From NCBI RefSeq assembly GCF_030408435.1, contig NZ_CP047046.1:1160572-1224571 (forward strand): DNA of 64,000 nt, in the 5' to 3' direction. Both the position numbers and the translations under genes were made by a program. The number at the start of each line of letters is the position of its first letter. Positions within the stretch are counted from its first letter, which is position 1. This DNA comes from Corynebacterium auriscanis (GTDB taxonomy: Bacteria; Actinomycetota; Actinomycetes; Mycobacteriales; Mycobacteriaceae). Positions 33,458-42,730 of the stretch are shown here, piece by piece. Below the pieces are notes generated by a model. That model was not told the origin of the DNA. It did no database searches and saw only the letters and a program-made list of their open reading frames with translations.

Positions 33458-35104
33458 CTACCCCACTCCACCAACGCGATCCGGATACCGCGCTTGCAAC
33501 GCGGCAACCACTTCGGCAATGTTGTGTGCTGTATCTTCGCCGCTCAGTAGGTTTTTTACCTCGACGCCCCCACGGTCAACCGATTGCATCACCCGTTGGC
33601 TGTAACACGGGAACATGCCTTCGGTTTCTGGGGCGGTGAAGATCCTCGGATCATCCAAAACCACACGGGTGGCTTGGCGGCCGTCACTGGGTGTATCCAG
33701 GACAAGGCTGTCCCAGTTGGCCGCTAGTACATCCGAGGAATAGTTGGCTACGAGGTGCCCGCGCAGCCACGCCCGTGTATCCGCCGGAGGGCAGGTGACG
33801 GCATGGTCGATTGCCTCAGCTGGAACCAGCGTGCGCATGCGACCGCGTTTAACTAAAGCGTGGTACAAGCCGCGATCGGGATCAATGTCGGTGTATTGCA
33901 GATCGACGAGCGCCAAACGGGGATCACCCCACTCCAGACCACGTGCGCGGTACCCATTGATGAGCGCCAGCTTCGCCGTCCAATCCAACCGATCGGAGGT
34001 GCTCAGTGGGTCGCTATCTAATGCATCCAGAATGGTTTCCCAAAGGTCCAATACCTGGCGATCATCTTCGGCTGCAGGGCCATCCAGCAAACCGTGGGGA
34101 TTCAAGCCGTCAATGATTCGGCGACGAATCTCGCGTTGCGTTTCAATCGCGGTGCGCTGCACATTGCCGTAGAACTTCAGTGGCTCGGAGCATGTCAGAT
34201 CGCGCGATACGCGCTGTACATCCGCCACCGGTTCCAACAGTCGGAGGTCGGAAAAATCCACGTTGTACTCCACAGCCTTAAGCACTAGAGCGGTGGTTCC
34301 GAACTTTAGGTAGGCGGCGGTTTCGGACATGTTGGCGTCGTTGATAATGACGTGCAAACGGCGCCACTTCTTGGCATCCGCGTGGGGTTCGTCGCGCGTG
34401 TTGACGATGCCGCGGTTCAGCGTGGTTTCTAGGCTGATGTCCGTCTCGATGTAATCGGCGCGCTGTGAGATCTGGAAACCCGGTTCTTCCCCGGTGGCCC
34501 CCAGGCCAACACGGCCGGCACCCGTGTAAACCTGTCTGGTGACGAAGTGTGGGATTAGTGCTTGCTGAACCTGCTCGATATCCACGCTGCGGGGATACAG
34601 GTAGTTTTCGTGGCTACCGTAGGAAGCCCCTTTGCCGTCGACATTGTTTTTATAGATCTTCAGCTGTGGCTGGTCCGCGACTTGGCCACTGGCTTGCGCA
34701 GCCTGGTGCATGATCACATCGCCGGCTTTATCCCAGACCACGCAATCCCACGCACTGGTTGTTTCGGGAGAGGAATACTCAGGGTGCGCGTGGTCCACGT
34801 AGAAGCGGGCACCGGAGGATGTAATGACGTTGGCGGCACCCAGCGCGTTCGGGTCCAACACGGGAGCTGCTCCCGATCGGTATCGGCGCAGGTCGAAGCC
34901 GCGGATATCGCGAAGTGGGGATTCATTTTCGTAGTCCCACCGCGTGCGCCTGTTGATGCCTTGGTTGCTGTTTTCTGCATAGGCCACCACGGCTTGGGTA
35001 CTGGTGACTATGGGACTTACGTCGGGGGCATCGACGGCGACGATGCCGTATTCCGTTTCGCTGCCAATGATGTGCTGGCCAGAGCGAGTAAAGCGTACGG
35101 GCAT
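33458..35104 (-). CDS. dop: Pup deamidase/depupylase Dop
   Basis: A PafA paralogue of 548 residues that deamidates the Pup C-terminal glutamine and also removes Pup from substrates. Family marks: HIIGSETEYGIVAVD, the catalytic-loop region SSGARFYVDHAHPEYSSPE, KNNVDGKGASYGSHENYLYP and NTRDEPHADAKKWRRLHVII. The Dop-specific loop between the first two sites is present (ENESPLRDIRGFDLRRYR). The ATG at 35104 has GAGGAG nine bases upstream. It lies between arc and pup on the same strand. Confidence 0.96.
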   Translation of the reverse strand: MPVRFTRSGQHIIGSETEYGIVAVDAPDVSPIVTSTQAVVAYAENSNQGINRRTRWDYENESPLRDIRGFDLRRYRSGAAPVLDPNALGAANVITSSGARFYVDHAHPEYSSPETTSAWDCVVWDKAGDVIMHQAAQASGQVADQPQLKIYKNNVDGKGASYGSHENYLYPRSVDIEQVQQALIPHFVTRQVYTGAGRVGLGATGEEPGFQISQRADYIETDISLETTLNRGIVNTRDEPHADAKKWRRLHVIINDANMSETAAYLKFGTTALVLKAVEYNVDFSDLRLLEPVADVQRVSRDLTCSEPLKFYGNVQRTAIETQREIRRRIIDGLNPHGLLDGPAAEDDRQVLDLWETILDALDSDPLSTSDRLDWTAKLALINGYRARGLEWGDPRLALVDLQYTDIDPDRGLYHALVKRGRMRTLVPAEAIDHAVTCPPADTRAWLRGHLVANYSSDVLAANWDSLVLDTPSDGRQATRVVLDDPRIFTAPETEGMFPCYSQRVMQSVDRGGVEVKNLLSGEDTAHNIAEVVAALQARYPDRVGGVG

Positions 35105-35215
35105 TGGGGGATGCTCCTCAGGTGTGGGGGAACTGGTGATGGAACAGGTTGAGCGACGAGTGGGGTGCAACGCGGGCTGGAGCACCGTCCAGAAAAGCTG
35201 GCCCAGCGGCTGCCA

Positions 35216-36802
35216 TTAAGCGACGGTGATATCCACAACGCGGCGGGAAGACACACCAAATATGCGCGCCCACTCTGCCGGGTTGGTGGTATCTGGTAGA
35301 TCCTCATTGTGTGCAATTTCGGCCTCCACGGCGGCATCGACATGGTGGGCGGCCATACCGCCACCGGTGCCGTGGGGATTGCGCAGAACTTCCTTGATCG
35401 CGGCGGTTTTCGCCCGGTCGACGATGTTGGCCAGCATTGCGCCGGACACGAAATCTCCCCAATACAGATCACGGGAACCACCATCGGCGAAGTGGAGGGT
35501 GACGTACCGGTGCTGATCGCTGCGTTCGAACAGCTTTGAGGTGATACGTTCCCGCAAATACGCGGCGGCACCATTGGCGGAGCCGTGTTCGGCCACCAAC
35601 TCGGCGTCAAAAGGAATGGCAGCCGTTAAGTGCTTGGACAGGATGTCAACAGCGGCGGCCTGATCGGGACGGGCGACTCGGATCTTGACGTCTAGGCGAC
35701 CGGGGCGAAGAATCGCGGGGTCAATGAGCTCCTCGCGGTTGGAGGCGCCGATGACGATGACGTTTTCCACGCCCTCCACACCGTCAAGTTCCGCGAGTAA
35801 CTGGGGCACCACCGTGGATTCCATGTCGCTGGACACGCCGGTGCCGCGGGTGCGGAACAGGGCTTCCATCTCGTCGAAGAAAACGATGACCGGGCGACCC
35901 GAGCTAGCTGCGCGCCGGGCTTGCTCGAATATCTGGCGGATCTGGCGTTCGGTCTCGCCGACGAACTTGTTCAACAGCTCCGGGCCCTTGACGTTGAGGA
36001 AATAGGAGGAATCCCCTTCGGTCATGTGCTGCGCCAATGAATTTGCGACGGCCTTGGCGATGAGGGTCTTGCCGTTACCCGGTGGGCCGTACAACAGCAC
36101 TCCCTTTGGCGGGCGCAGGCCGTATTGCAAGTAGACCTCCGGGTGCAGGAAAGGCAGTTCCACGGCATCTTGGATTTGCTCGATCTGGGCGCTCAGACCA
36201 CCGATATCCGAGTACTTCACATCCGGGACTTCTTCCAGCACCAAGCTGGATACTTCCTGGCGTGGGACCGCCTCGAAGGCCCAGCCGGCGCGCCGATCGA
36301 CAATGACCGAGTCCCCGGTGGATACTTCGTCTGCGGCAATGTCGCGCGCCAAGGCACTCGCGGCCCTCACTACGCTTTCTTCCCCTACCTTATCGGCCAC
36401 GATCAGACGATCGTCACCCACGATTTCTACGACCTGCGCAATGTCACCCGAGTCGTAGGCGCCTGTTGCTTCCACCACCACCTGGCCTTCCCCGAGGCGC
36501 ACCATCACGCCCGGTTGTAAGGTGGCGCGGTTCACCAACGGGCTCACCGGCAACCGCATGCGGCGGTTAGCGGTAAAGACCTCGGCTGTGTGCCCCTGCG
36601 GGTTGAGCTGCAACAAAGTGCCATAGGTGCTCGGGGGCTCGGACATTTTTTCCAGCCGCCCATTCATTTCCTCCAGTTTGGCGCGGGAGGCGCGGAGCAT
36701 ATCGGCCAGCTTTTGGTTTCGCGCTCCGAGGGCGCGGTTGGCGATCTGCAATTCCCGCAGAGTCTCCGGCGGCTGGGACTGGTGGGACTGTGGCTCCGTC
36801 AT
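35216..36802 (-). CDS. arc: AAA ATPase ring (Mpa/ARC family)
   Basis: Hexameric unfoldase of 528 residues that recognises Pup through an N-terminal coiled coil (RELQIANRALGARNQKLADM...). One to two OB domains (about 70-200) follow, then one AAA module: Walker A GPPGNGKTLIAKA, Walker B VIVFFDEMEALF and sensor/arginine-finger GASNREELIDPAILRPGRLD. The C-terminus ends GVSSRRVVDITVA. It lacks the GQYL-type tail that opens the 20S gate in proteasome-bearing species. TAGACT ends seven bases before the ATG at 36802, fitting a leaderless start. It heads the arc-dop-pup-pafA-pafBC series. Confidence 0.95.
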   Translation of the reverse strand: MTEPQSHQSQPPETLRELQIANRALGARNQKLADMLRASRAKLEEMNGRLEKMSEPPSTYGTLLQLNPQGHTAEVFTANRRMRLPVSPLVNRATLQPGVMVRLGEGQVVVEATGAYDSGDIAQVVEIVGDDRLIVADKVGEESVVRAASALARDIAADEVSTGDSVIVDRRAGWAFEAVPRQEVSSLVLEEVPDVKYSDIGGLSAQIEQIQDAVELPFLHPEVYLQYGLRPPKGVLLYGPPGNGKTLIAKAVANSLAQHMTEGDSSYFLNVKGPELLNKFVGETERQIRQIFEQARRAASSGRPVIVFFDEMEALFRTRGTGVSSDMESTVVPQLLAELDGVEGVENVIVIGASNREELIDPAILRPGRLDVKIRVARPDQAAAVDILSKHLTAAIPFDAELVAEHGSANGAAAYLRERITSKLFERSDQHRYVTLHFADGGSRDLYWGDFVSGAMLANIVDRAKTAAIKEVLRNPHGTGGGMAAHHVDAAVEAEIAHNEDLPDTTNPAEWARIFGVSSRRVVDITVA

Positions 36803-36886
36803 TGTTCCAAGTCTAGCCAGTTGGTACTTCTTCTTGGCGAGGTGGGGAAGATTTACCTTGAGGAAACAGAAATCCGCCATGCGCCG

Positions 36887-37756
36887 CTAGTGCTCGATTG
36901 TCACCGCCGTGGCATCGGGGCCGGGACCGAAGTCTTCCTCGTGCAACGTGAATAACTCGCCCTCAACCCCGGCCATCACGCAGATCCCCAGCCCGGGCAT
37001 CATCTCAATTGGCTCGACCACAACCGTGGCCCCCAGAGTCTTCGCCAACTCAACCGTCTGGGGCAGGTCCACCACACCAAACCACGGCAGCCATTGTGGC
37101 ACGTCAGGGTTCGCATGCTCCCCCAGTCTCTGGTGGCCAGCAACCACTCCAGCCCAACTTTGGTCGTCCTTGGTCAACGTTTTATACCCAGGATCGGCAT
37201 CATCTAACCCCATGTCACCGAGGTCGAAAATGCGTTCATAGAACTCCGCGGAGGTGGACACTTCGCTGGTGATCAATTCCGCCCATGTTACGGTCGCTGG
37301 GCCCGCAGGCGCTGGGGGCTGCGGTATCGATGCCTCGTTGAGGACCACAAACGCCCCACCCTTGGGGTCTCGGGCTTCCACGGCCACAAGCTTGGTCGGA
37401 TCCTGCGTTACGGAATCCTGACACACCGTGGAGCCACCCGCGGCCAAAATTCGCTGCGCGGTAGCCCGAACATCGTTGGAAATGAAGCACACTGACCAGC
37501 GGGCGGGGGCGGCCCCCACGCTGGCTACCGGCGCCTGGGGTCCACTAGATAGGCTCGCGACGGGGCGTCGAGAAGAAAAGGCAACAAACCGCTGTTCTCC
37601 AGGAACGGAACCGGCAACGGTATCCCACTGCCAGCCGAAAAGCCGCGAATAGAATCCGCGAAACGCTTCGGCATCGTGCGGATGAGCGTGCACCCACCCG
37701 GGAACGCCAGTTGGGCGCACGCCCGGTACAACTGGCGAGGGCTCAGCGTGGTTCAT
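36887..37756 (-). CDS. Two-domain VOC (glyoxalase-like) protein
   Basis: A 289-residue tandem VOC-fold protein. Domain 1 begins PGWVHAHPHDAEAFRGFYSR (residues ~20-125), domain 2 WAELITSEVSTSAEFYERIF (about 155-280). Both carry the FYxxLFGW-type helix and the strand ending in a Glu (GAFVVLNEAS; ELFTLHEEDF) that may bind a metal. Such pairs occur in actinobacteria as antibiotic-resistance-like or putative lyase proteins; the function is unknown. TACACT ends eight bases before the ATG at 37756, suggesting a leaderless mRNA. An in-frame upstream extension is unlikely. Confidence 0.85.
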   Translation of the reverse strand: MNHAEPSPVVPGVRPTGVPGWVHAHPHDAEAFRGFYSRLFGWQWDTVAGSVPGEQRFVAFSSRRPVASLSSGPQAPVASVGAAPARWSVCFISNDVRATAQRILAAGGSTVCQDSVTQDPTKLVAVEARDPKGGAFVVLNEASIPQPPAPAGPATVTWAELITSEVSTSAEFYERIFDLGDMGLDDADPGYKTLTKDDQSWAGVVAGHQRLGEHANPDVPQWLPWFGVVDLPQTVELAKTLGATVVVEPIEMMPGLGICVMAGVEGELFTLHEEDFGPGPDATAVTIEH

Positions 37757-37860
37757 AGCCACACAGTGTAGCCCTCGCGGGGGCACTGCGCTGGGCGAAC
37801 AACGGGCGGTGAGGCGGACCAGCAGACGGTGCGGGATTGGCAGGCGATAAACACGCCCAG

Positions 37861-37884
37861 AAAACCGGGAAGGAGACCGGGTTT
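37861..37884 (-). terminator. Candidate terminator downstream of trmI
   Basis: AAACCGGG and CCGGGTTT pair over eight positions with one G-G mismatch around a 7-nt loop. On the minus strand the hairpin ends in four U. It lies 33-56 bp after the trmI stop. Confidence 0.55.
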
Positions 37885-37916
37885 CGTAAAAGGGGAAACT
37901 GGACCCCGTTAAAGGA

Positions 37917-38750
37917 TTAGCGTCGCGCGCGGCGCTGTGGACGTGGGGCCGTCACACCATCGGCTAAGCGACGAGCCAGAATCAAAAAGGCAGTGTGCGC
38001 GTTCATGCGGTGCTCCGGACGGGTGGCCAACCCCTCTACCTTCCATTCACGCACAAGGGATTCCCACGCCTTGGGCTCGGTGAAACAACCCGTTTCGCGA
38101 ATGCCTTCCATGACTTTCATCAACTGCGGCACGGTCGCCACATACGTCATGAACACACCGCCGGGAATCAGGATGTCCTTGACCGTGTCCAGCATCTCCC
38201 ACGGCTCCAACATGTCCAGCAGTACGCGGTCAACTTCCCCCACGTCGTCTTTGCGTACATCTTTGAGGTCACCTAGGCGCAGATCCCAGTTCTCCGGGTG
38301 CCCGCCCATGTATTCCGAGACGTTCTTCTCAGCGTATTCCAAATGATCCTCGCGGATTTCGTAGGAAATCACCTTGCCCGTGCTGCCCACGGCGCGCAGA
38401 AGCCACATGCTCATGGCGCCGGAACCAGCGCCGGCCTCCAGCACCGTTGCGCCGGGGAAAATATCGCCTTCCACGAGGATTTGTGCCGCATCCTTGGGGT
38501 AGATCACCGCAGCACCGCGTGGCATGGAAAGAACGTGGTCGACAAGCAAGTGCCGGAAGCACAGGTATTGGCCGCCAGCGGTGGAATCAACCACGGTGCC
38601 TTCATCTTGGCCGATGATGTCATCGTGCTTGATTTCGCCCTTATGGGTGAAGTAACTGGCCCCCTCTTCCAATGTAATCGTAAAGTGGCGCCGTTTGGCA
38701 TCGGTGAGCTGGACGCGGTCACCGGCGGTAAACTTACCCGAGTAGGCCAT
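37917..38750 (-). CDS. trmI: tRNA (adenine(58)-N1)-methyltransferase TrmI
   Basis: A SAM-dependent enzyme of 277 residues that forms m1A58 in the T-loop of tRNAs. The N-terminal small domain (GDRVQLTDAKRRHFTITLEE) is followed by the substrate-facing PRGAAVIYPKDAAQILV and SAM motif I ATVLEAGAGSGAMSMWLLRA. Further landmarks are YEIREDHLEYAEKNV and VLLDMLEPWEMLDTV. The basic C-terminus (APRPQRRARR) is actinobacterial. The ATG has AGGAGAGG about eleven bases upstream. It is divergent from the DUF1275 gene and 160 bp upstream of the VOC gene's coding start on the same strand. Confidence 0.95.
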   Translation of the reverse strand: MAYSGKFTAGDRVQLTDAKRRHFTITLEEGASYFTHKGEIKHDDIIGQDEGTVVDSTAGGQYLCFRHLLVDHVLSMPRGAAVIYPKDAAQILVEGDIFPGATVLEAGAGSGAMSMWLLRAVGSTGKVISYEIREDHLEYAEKNVSEYMGGHPENWDLRLGDLKDVRKDDVGEVDRVLLDMLEPWEMLDTVKDILIPGGVFMTYVATVPQLMKVMEGIRETGCFTEPKAWESLVREWKVEGLATRPEHRMNAHTAFLILARRLADGVTAPRPQRRARR

Positions 38751-38946
38751 GAACTGGGAATCCTCTCCTCAATTAAGTGTGCAGTGCATCAGTGCCCCCA
38801 TTGGCGCAGTATCTGGTTGGGCGCGCGCATCGGTTTTATGAGAGCGGATAGCGCAATCCTACGACGGTCACGTGGCAAACTCTAAAGTGTGGACAGTGCC
38901 ACTGGGGTGCTTGTGACGATGTGAGAAGTAAAGGAGAACGTGGCAC

Positions 38947-39624
38947 ATGTTGGCATACCGGCCCGGGGAACGATTGCTGGCCATGGTGTTTACCTTTGTG
39001 GCTGGGTTTCTGGACTCGGTGGGATTCATCTTTTTGGGCGGGGTCTTCTTGTCCTTCATGTCAGGCAACACCACTCGCTCGGCCACGGCCTTCGTCGATG
39101 GAAAGCCTCACCTGATGGGGTTGGCTGGTTCCTGCATCATTTTGTTCCTGGTTGGTGTGATGTTGGGGGCTTTGGTTCGACGCCTCGTCACCCGCTCCCG
39201 CGGCCTCACTTGGGCGCGGGAATATGTCCTGCTGCTGATCTGCGCGCTACTTGTGGTGGCATCGTCGTTAATTTTGTTGGACGCACAACGGTTCGGCATT
39301 GCCGTGGTATCCGTAGCCATTGGCGCTATGAACAGCATTTTTGAGAGGCGCGGAGAAGTCGCCATTCCGCTGACGTACATGACCGGGACACTGGTTAAGA
39401 TGGGGCAGCGTTTTGTGGATGCCTTTTTTGACGGCAGCCATGTGGTGTGGTTGGCCCACTTGGTTTTGTGGACGAGCTTGTCGATTGGCGCGATTGCGGG
39501 CGCGTTGGCGTTTCGTTGGTTCGAGATCGGCGCGGTGCATTTCGTCACGGTGATCGTAGTGATTGCCACCATCGTGAATGCCCGAGTGCGCGCGATTCGC
39601 CGCGAGCGGGGTTTGCCGATTTAG
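38947..39624 (+). CDS. DUF1275 (YoaK-like) membrane protein
   Basis: 225 residues with about six hydrophobic segments. The N-terminus has the DUF1275 signature: VAGFLDSVGFIFLGGVFLSF followed by MSGNTTRSAT. GAMNSIFERRGEVAIPLTYMTGTLVKMG in the middle is also conserved (I give it here only as the MTGTLVKMG landmark). The family has no established function, although some members sit near transport or stress genes. The ATG has AAAGGAG ten bases upstream. It is divergent from trmI and ends at a five-unit tandem repeat. Confidence 0.9.
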   Translation: MLAYRPGERLLAMVFTFVAGFLDSVGFIFLGGVFLSFMSGNTTRSATAFVDGKPHLMGLAGSCIILFLVGVMLGALVRRLVTRSRGLTWAREYVLLLICALLVVASSLILLDAQRFGIAVVSVAIGAMNSIFERRGEVAIPLTYMTGTLVKMGQRFVDAFFDGSHVVWLAHLVLWTSLSIGAIAGALAFRWFEIGAVHFVTVIVVIATIVNARVRAIRRERGLPI

Positions 39625-39643
39625 CATCACCTAGGGTTTCACA

Positions 39644-39813
39644 TGGCCCAGCGTTTAGCACTGCCTAGCGTTGAATATGGCCCAGCGTTCAGCACTACCT
39701 AGCGTGGAACATGGCCCAGCGTTCAGCATCACCTAGCGTGGAACATGGCCCAGCGTTCAGCACTGCCGAGCGTTGAATATGGCCCAGCGTTCAGCACTGC
39801 CGAGCGTGGAGCA
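39644..39813. repeat. 34-bp tandem repeat, five units
   Basis: Units start at exactly 39644, 39678, 39712, 39746 and 39780 with TGGCCCAGCGTTCAGCACTG and then (C)CTAGCGTGGAACA-type endings. They differ at only a few positions. The array lies between the DUF1275 stop and the RecB-like gene promoter. There are no unique spacers, so it is not a CRISPR array. Confidence 0.95.
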
Positions 39814-39842
39814 GGTCCGGCTACTGCTTAGAATGGGATGTT

Positions 39843-40697
39843 GTGAATACTCCCGAGCCGACGAATACGCCCGAACACTCCCAGCGACGTTCCCACCTAG
39901 CGCTATCCCCCAGTCGCGCCTCTGACTACAAACAGTGCCCGCTGCTGTTTCGCCTGCGTGCGATTGATCGGTTGCCGGAGCCCAAGACTGTCGCACAGGT
40001 CAAAGGCACGCTGGTGCACGCGGTCCTCGAGGACCTGCACGGTTTGCCTCGTGGGGAGCGGACGTATCCGGCTGCGGTCAAGATGTTGAAGCCCAAGTGG
40101 CAACAGATGGTTGCTGATGATCCGGAACTGCTGGATCTGGTCCCTGAAGAGCAAACATACGATTACCTCATTGATTGTCGCAGCCTGGTTAAGGGATATT
40201 TCCACATGGAGAATCCGGAGGGGTTCGATGCGCACCAGTGCGAACAGTACGTCAATATGACGTTGCCCAACGGGGTTCCCGTGCGTGGCTTCATTGACCG
40301 TGTGGACGTTGCTCCCACCGGCGAGGTCCGAGTGGTGGATTACAAGACGGGCAAAAAGCCCCTGCCTCGTTATTCGGAGACGGCGAAGTTCCAGATGCTG
40401 TTTTATGCATTGGTGTGGTGGCGCATGACTGGGGACATTCCGGCACAGCTGCGATTGATGTACTTGAAAGTGGCCGATGACATGGTACTTAGCCCCAGTC
40501 CTGCGGAACTGCAATACTTCGAACGCGACCTCAACGTCTTGTGGCAGGCCATTACGCGTGATGTGGAAACGGGCGAGTTCCAACCGCGCCAAACTAAGTT
40601 GTGCGGTTGGTGCCACTTTCAAGACATCTGCCCAGAATTCGGAGGCACTCCCCCTGAGTACCCGCGCCAGCTAGCGCTGCAGCTCCTAGTCCGTTAG
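39843..40697 (+). CDS. RecB-like PD-(D/E)XK nuclease with predicted Fe-S cluster
   Basis: A stand-alone nuclease-domain protein of 284 residues (PDDEXK_1/RecB family exonuclease). The N-terminus has SPSRASDYKQCPLLFRLRAI, with a Cys. The active site is GFIDRVDVAPTGEVRVVDYKTGKK (Asp and DxK; note the region as residues ~135-160). The C-terminus has CGWCHFQDIC. Together these give four cysteines placed as in AddB/Cas4-type 4Fe-4S nucleases. It is not fused to a helicase. TAGAAT ends eight bases before the GTG at 39843, so it is likely leaderless. It is conserved near trmI in related genomes, as far as I recall; the biological role is unknown. Confidence 0.9.
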   Translation: MNTPEPTNTPEHSQRRSHLALSPSRASDYKQCPLLFRLRAIDRLPEPKTVAQVKGTLVHAVLEDLHGLPRGERTYPAAVKMLKPKWQQMVADDPELLDLVPEEQTYDYLIDCRSLVKGYFHMENPEGFDAHQCEQYVNMTLPNGVPVRGFIDRVDVAPTGEVRVVDYKTGKKPLPRYSETAKFQMLFYALVWWRMTGDIPAQLRLMYLKVADDMVLSPSPAELQYFERDLNVLWQAITRDVETGEFQPRQTKLCGWCHFQDICPEFGGTPPEYPRQLALQLLVR

Positions 40698-40714
40698 GAA
40701 ACGGACGGCAGCTG

Positions 40715-42247
40715 TTACTTGTACAGCTTGCCCTGGAACTTCGGGTTCAGCAGGTTCTCGGCGCTGAGGACGTTTTCCAGGGTTTCTTCATCGAGCAAGC
40801 CCTTTTCCAGCACCAGCTCTCGTACGGATTTGCCGGTGGTAGCGGCTTCCTTACCGATGATGTCACCATTGTGGTGGCCGATCAGTGGGTTCAGGTAGGT
40901 CACAATACCAATGGAGTTATCCACGTAGCTGCGGCAGACGTCCTCATTGGCCGTGATACCCACCACGCACAGGGTACGCAGGGAATTGCAGGCGCGTGCC
41001 AGCAGTCGAACGGATTCGAACACGCACTGTGCGATGACAGGTTCCATCACGTTGAGCTGCAACTGGCCGGCTTCGGAGGCCATGGTAACGGTGGTGTCGT
41101 TACCGAAGACCTTGAAGCAGATCTGGTTAACAACCTCTGGGATAACCGGGTTCACCTTGGCCGGCATGATGGACGAGCCCGCTTGACGTGGAGGCAGGTT
41201 AATTTCGTTGAGGCCAGCGCGTGGGCCAGACGACAGTAAGCGCAGGTCGTTACAAATCTTAGATAGTTTCATCGCCACACGCTTAACGGCACCGTGGGCG
41301 TTGACGTACGCACCGCAGTCGCTGGTGGCTTCGATTAGGTCGCGTGCGGAGGAAATGTCTAGGTCGGTGACCTCGCCCAACGCACGGACCACGGCCTCGC
41401 GGTAGCCGGGAGGGGTGTTCACGCCCGTACCAATAGCGGTACCGCCCATGTTTACTTCGCGTAGGTGCTCCTGTGCTCGCAACAGCTGCAGCTGCTCTTC
41501 GGCGAGGTTGGCTGCAAAAGCGTGGAATTCCTGCCCCAAGCTCATAGGGACTGCGTCCTGCAGCTGGGTACGGCCCATCTTCAACACACGGGCAAACTCG
41601 CGACCCTTGTTGTCGAGGGCGCGCTGTACGGCGTCGAGGTGCTTAATTAGCTCGTCAAAAGCGAAGTGCAAACCTAGGCGGAAGCCCGTTGGGTATGCAT
41701 CGTTGGTGGACTGTGACATGTTGACATCGTCGTTGGGGTTGATGATGTCGTAGCTGCCCTTGGGATGGCCCAAATGCTCCAGAGCGAGGTTGGCGATGAC
41801 CTCGTTGGTGTTCATGTTCACACTGGTGCCGGCTCCACCCTGGAATACATCAATGGGGAATTGATCCATGCATCGGTGTTCAACGAGCACCTGGTCGCAA
41901 GCCCAGATGATGGCTTCTGCCTTTTCCTCCTGCAGAGCTCCGACTTCGCGGTTAGCTATGGCGGTGGCCTTCTTCACCATGACCATGCCGCGGATAAACT
42001 CCGGCAACATATTGATGGTGGTTCGGGAAATCTGGAAGTTGTCAACCGCACGCAGGGTGTGGATACCGTAGTACGCATCGGCCGGGATGTCCATTTTTCC
42101 CAGCAGGTCTTCCTCTACACGGAAGTTTTCGGCGGAGCGGGCCAGTTGGGAGTGTGTTTCAGCCTGGGTAATGATGTCCGTCGAGGTTACGACGCGACCC
42201 GATTCAGCGTCCGGAGCGGAAGCGGATGGGACAGGGGTGTCTGTCAT
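40715..42247 (-). CDS. aspA: Aspartate ammonia-lyase (aspartase)
   Basis: Converts L-aspartate to fumarate and ammonia. It has 510 residues of the fumarase/aspartase superfamily. The signature loop [20 protein letters not shown] is present, as are [32 protein letters not shown] and [17 protein letters not shown]. An N-terminal extension of about 45 residues is not part of the fold. AAGGA lies eight bases before the ATG at 42247. It is downstream of hisG in the aspA-hisG-hisE gene order of corynebacteria, but a 483-bp gap with its own candidate promoter suggests separate transcription. Confidence 0.96.
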   Translation of the reverse strand: MTDTPVPSASAPDAESGRVVTSTDIITQAETHSQLARSAENFRVEEDLLGKMDIPADAYYGIHTLRAVDNFQISRTTINMLPEFIRGMVMVKKATAIANREVGALQEEKAEAIIWACDQVLVEHRCMDQFPIDVFQGGAGTSVNMNTNEVIANLALEHLGHPKGSYDIINPNDDVNMSQSTNDAYPTGFRLGLHFAFDELIKHLDAVQRALDNKGREFARVLKMGRTQLQDAVPMSLGQEFHAFAANLAEEQLQLLRAQEHLREVNMGGTAIGTGVNTPPGYREAVVRALGEVTDLDISSARDLIEATSDCGAYVNAHGAVKRVAMKLSKICNDLRLLSSGPRAGLNEINLPPRQAGSSIMPAKVNPVIPEVVNQICFKVFGNDTTVTMASEAGQLQLNVMEPVIAQCVFESVRLLARACNSLRTLCVVGITANEDVCRSYVDNSIGIVTYLNPLIGHHNGDIIGKEAATTGKSVRELVLEKGLLDEETLENVLSAENLLNPKFQGKLYK

Positions 42248-42592
42248 GAAGGGAGTCCTTTTTATCTCGGTCGTCTAGGTGTTGTTAAAGATCGATCGTC
42301 GTCCACCATAACCATTTGTTCGGACCCCCATGGCTTGCCCAGATGCGGAACTTACGATCTTTCGGCGTAAAACCCGATTTGGTCTTGCCTTTTGTGGCGT
42401 TCGGGGTGGCTTTATTGGCACGCCTTTTTAGGGGTGGATGAATTATAGTTTTGCGCGATATCCACCCGTGCTCGCATTGAATTGTGTATAGGAATAAACC
42501 TTTGTTCTGACGGGTGAGGCCTGTCTATCCGCCAGCTCAGTGCGCGCGAGTTAGCCCGGTGCGTAGGACAATCACCCTAATGCACCACGACT

Positions 42593-42705
42593 ACTCCAGT
42601 GCGCGACACCCACTCCAGTGCGCGACACTTTGTAGGGCCCGTTAAACCACGCGATGCTGTGGCGACACACTACTCCAATGTGCGACACACCACTCCGCTG
42701 CAGTG
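42593..42705. repeat. Degenerate repeats of ACTCC-N-GTGCGCGACAC
   Basis: The string ACTCCAGTGCGCGACAC occurs at 42593 and 42612; related ACTCCAATGTGCGACAC at 42672 and ACTCCGCTG at 42692. The array lies in the 483-bp gap between hisG and aspA (42248-42730). The remainder of that gap is presumably the aspA leader; no gene is seen there. At 42711-42732 a stretch resembles the repeat at 12550. Confidence 0.75.
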
Positions 42706-42730
42706 GCGATTAAGTACCACCCGCGGGGTG

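Noticed and set aside
39644..39813. Possible CRISPR array
   Set aside because: The 34-bp units abut each other without unique spacers, and there are no cas genes.
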